A DNA stretch of 64,000 nt from Elusimicrobia bacterium GWA2_66_18 (lineage in GTDB: Bacteria > Elusimicrobiota > Elusimicrobia > UBA1565 > UBA9628). Below, one piece after another: positions 63,179 through 64,000 of this stretch; position 1 is the first letter of the stretch, and each line of letters begins with the position of its first letter. Position numbers and translations under genes: made by a program. The notes under the pieces were generated by a model that saw nothing but the letters and a program-made list of their open reading frames with translations, made no database searches and was not told the DNA's origin. Where the stretch lies: contig MGTX01000031.1 in the NCBI GenBank assembly GCA_001799675.1, positions 1-64,000 on the forward strand, in the 5' to 3' direction.

Positions 63179-64000
63179 CTAGCGAGGCCCGCCCACCGAC
63201 AGCTCCAGGCGGCGCAGGCGCGCGATCAGTTCGGCCTCCAGAACCCCGTCGCCCAGGCGATGGGCCGTACGCGCGGCGTCGCGATAGAAAGGCTTGGCCG
63301 CCGCGGCGCGTCCGCGGGCCTCCTGGACGAAAGCGTAGGCCGCCTTGAGCTCCGGATCCCAGGATAGGGCCGGGCGCTCGCGCGCCAATTCCAGAAGACG
63401 GCCGGACTTATCCGTCATCTTGAGCCGGTCCAGAGCGTAAGCCTTCCAGAGCAAGGCCTGCACGCAGTCCGGGGCCTGCAGGGCCCAGGCGTCCAACTCC
63501 GCCAGCACCTTGGCCGCGTCGCGCGGCCGAGCCAAGGCCGCATCGAGGGCGTCGGGCCATAGGCGGTTGGGGGACAGCAGGCGCGGCGGGGTCTGGGCGA
63601 AGAGGAGTGCGTTGGCCCCCGTCATCTTAAGGTAGACCAGCGCGCGATCGTCAGCGTAGGCCAGCCGCCACTGCGCGTCCTCGTCGAGCACGCGCGCCGG
63701 GGCCGCGGCCCGCCGGTTGCGCAGGACCGCGTAGTCGAACTGATAGACCGAGTCCAGGGCCTTAAACAGACGCGGCCACTCCTCGGCCTCGCGGCGGAAA
63801 GTGGCGTTGTACAGACCCGGCCGGCCGTCCACGAAGACCGGCCGTTCGACCCGACCCACCAGTTCGGCGCCGGTTTCGATCTCGTTGAACATGCGCCCGC
63901 GCACGCCGTTGACGGACAGGAAGTTCACCGCGCCCACCAGCGACGGCGTGCCGTAACCACGAATGCGCGACAGGGGCCGAGTCACGGCCTGACGAAAGAC
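63179..64000 (-). CDS. C-terminal part of a large membrane protein with TPR-like tail (runs off the window)
   Basis: The frame is open to the window end. The visible 273 residues begin VFRQAVTRPLSRIRGYG and contain VNFLSVNGVRGRMFNEIETGAELVGRVERPVFVDGRPGLY. That stretch is typical of the soluble end of polytopic membrane proteins related to GT39/PMT glycosyltransferases (the 'N-x-Y/E...G...VFVDGR' element). The last 130 residues are helical repeats (LAELDAWALQAPDCVQALLWKAYALDRLKMTDKSGRLLELARERP...) like TPRs. Membrane helices should lie beyond base 64000. The identity is tentative. Confidence 0.6.
   Translation of the reverse strand, partial: VFRQAVTRPLSRIRGYGTPSLVGAVNFLSVNGVRGRMFNEIETGAELVGRVERPVFVDGRPGLYNATFRREAEEWPRLFKALDSVYQFDYAVLRNRRAAAPARVLDEDAQWRLAYADDRALVYLKMTGANALLFAQTPPRLLSPNRLWPDALDAALARPRDAAKVLAELDAWALQAPDCVQALLWKAYALDRLKMTDKSGRLLELARERPALSWDPELKAAYAFVQEARGRAAAAKPFYRDAARTAHRLGDGVLEAELIARLRRLELSVGGPR

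Noticed and set aside
1..64000. tRNA, rRNA, CRISPR array or replication origin
   Set aside because: No cloverleaf with CCA-type ends, rRNA core sequence, regular repeat-spacer array, or dnaA-box cluster was noticed on reading both strands. A tRNA scan would be needed for certainty.

Overview
The window is a high-GC, densely packed bacterial chromosome segment from an organism with an outer membrane: it carries the LPS-export permeases LptF and LptG, a TraF/PorV-like outer-membrane barrel protein, small beta-barrel proteins and M16 peptidases. Several traits fit the Elusimicrobiota or a nearby deep-branching phylum: long exported proteins with Ala/Val/Pro-rich N-termini, a chemotaxis operon containing an FtsA/PilM-type ATPase, and the carbamoyltransferase-SxtJ-DUF5989 module. 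That assignment is an inference. No rRNA, tRNA or CRISPR array was seen.

Layout. 1-7.2 kb (minus): chemotaxis operon (response-regulator/kinase hybrid, CheW, CheA, FtsA-like ATPase, CheC-CheD fusion, start of a methyl-accepting receptor) behind a good promoter with tandem 11-bp repeats. 7.4-25.5 kb: core-type genes, including an MFS carrier with an odd N-terminus, xseA-xseB, a TrmA/RlmD-type methyltransferase, ychF, a secreted M36-like metallopeptidase, a TraF-like barrel, lptF-lptG, an M20 dipeptidase, a quinone-reductase-like enzyme, HtrA, a methyltransferase and a GT39-type membrane glycosyltransferase.

25.5-32.3 kb is an accessory island. It holds a decayed methyltransferase, a lolC/lolE fragment and a DUF4143 ATPase. 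It also holds a 3.7-kb module bounded by 61-bp direct repeats: a CPBP protease facing a three-gene operon of a radical SAM enzyme, an exported Ala/Val/Thr-rich polypeptide and a PH-like membrane protein. Behind it lies a large imperfect inverted repeat.

32.3-39.4 kb: an SPFH protein, a membrane glycosyltransferase fused to an LmeA/DUF2993-like domain and, divergent from it, four sugar-nucleotide genes probably for GDP-mannose or a similar donor. 39.5-46.4 kb: metK, a CoA-transferase pair, and an ECF sigma/anti-sigma/VIT-vWA group. 46.4-53.6 kb: an exported NadD-like protein, a PilZ protein, two small exported proteins (one with HExxH), a catalytic/non-catalytic M16 pair and a methyltransferase. 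53.6-59.6 kb: a possible 230-nt ncRNA, a nitrilase, a thioesterase, a cold-shock gene, the carbamoyltransferase module, rmuC and an SRPBCC protein. 59.7-62.4 kb is an AT-richer block of a tail-fibre-like repeat protein and barrel proteins, ending in a barrel gene cut off at a group II intron domain V remnant. 62.4-64 kb: a lipoprotein and the C-terminal part of a membrane/TPR-like protein.

A recurring signal is a -10-like hexamer 5-9 nt before the start codon of the first gene of a transcription unit, often symmetric between divergent genes. Genes inside operons instead have Shine-Dalgarno sites or overlapping start/stop codons. This suggests that leaderless mRNAs are common here.
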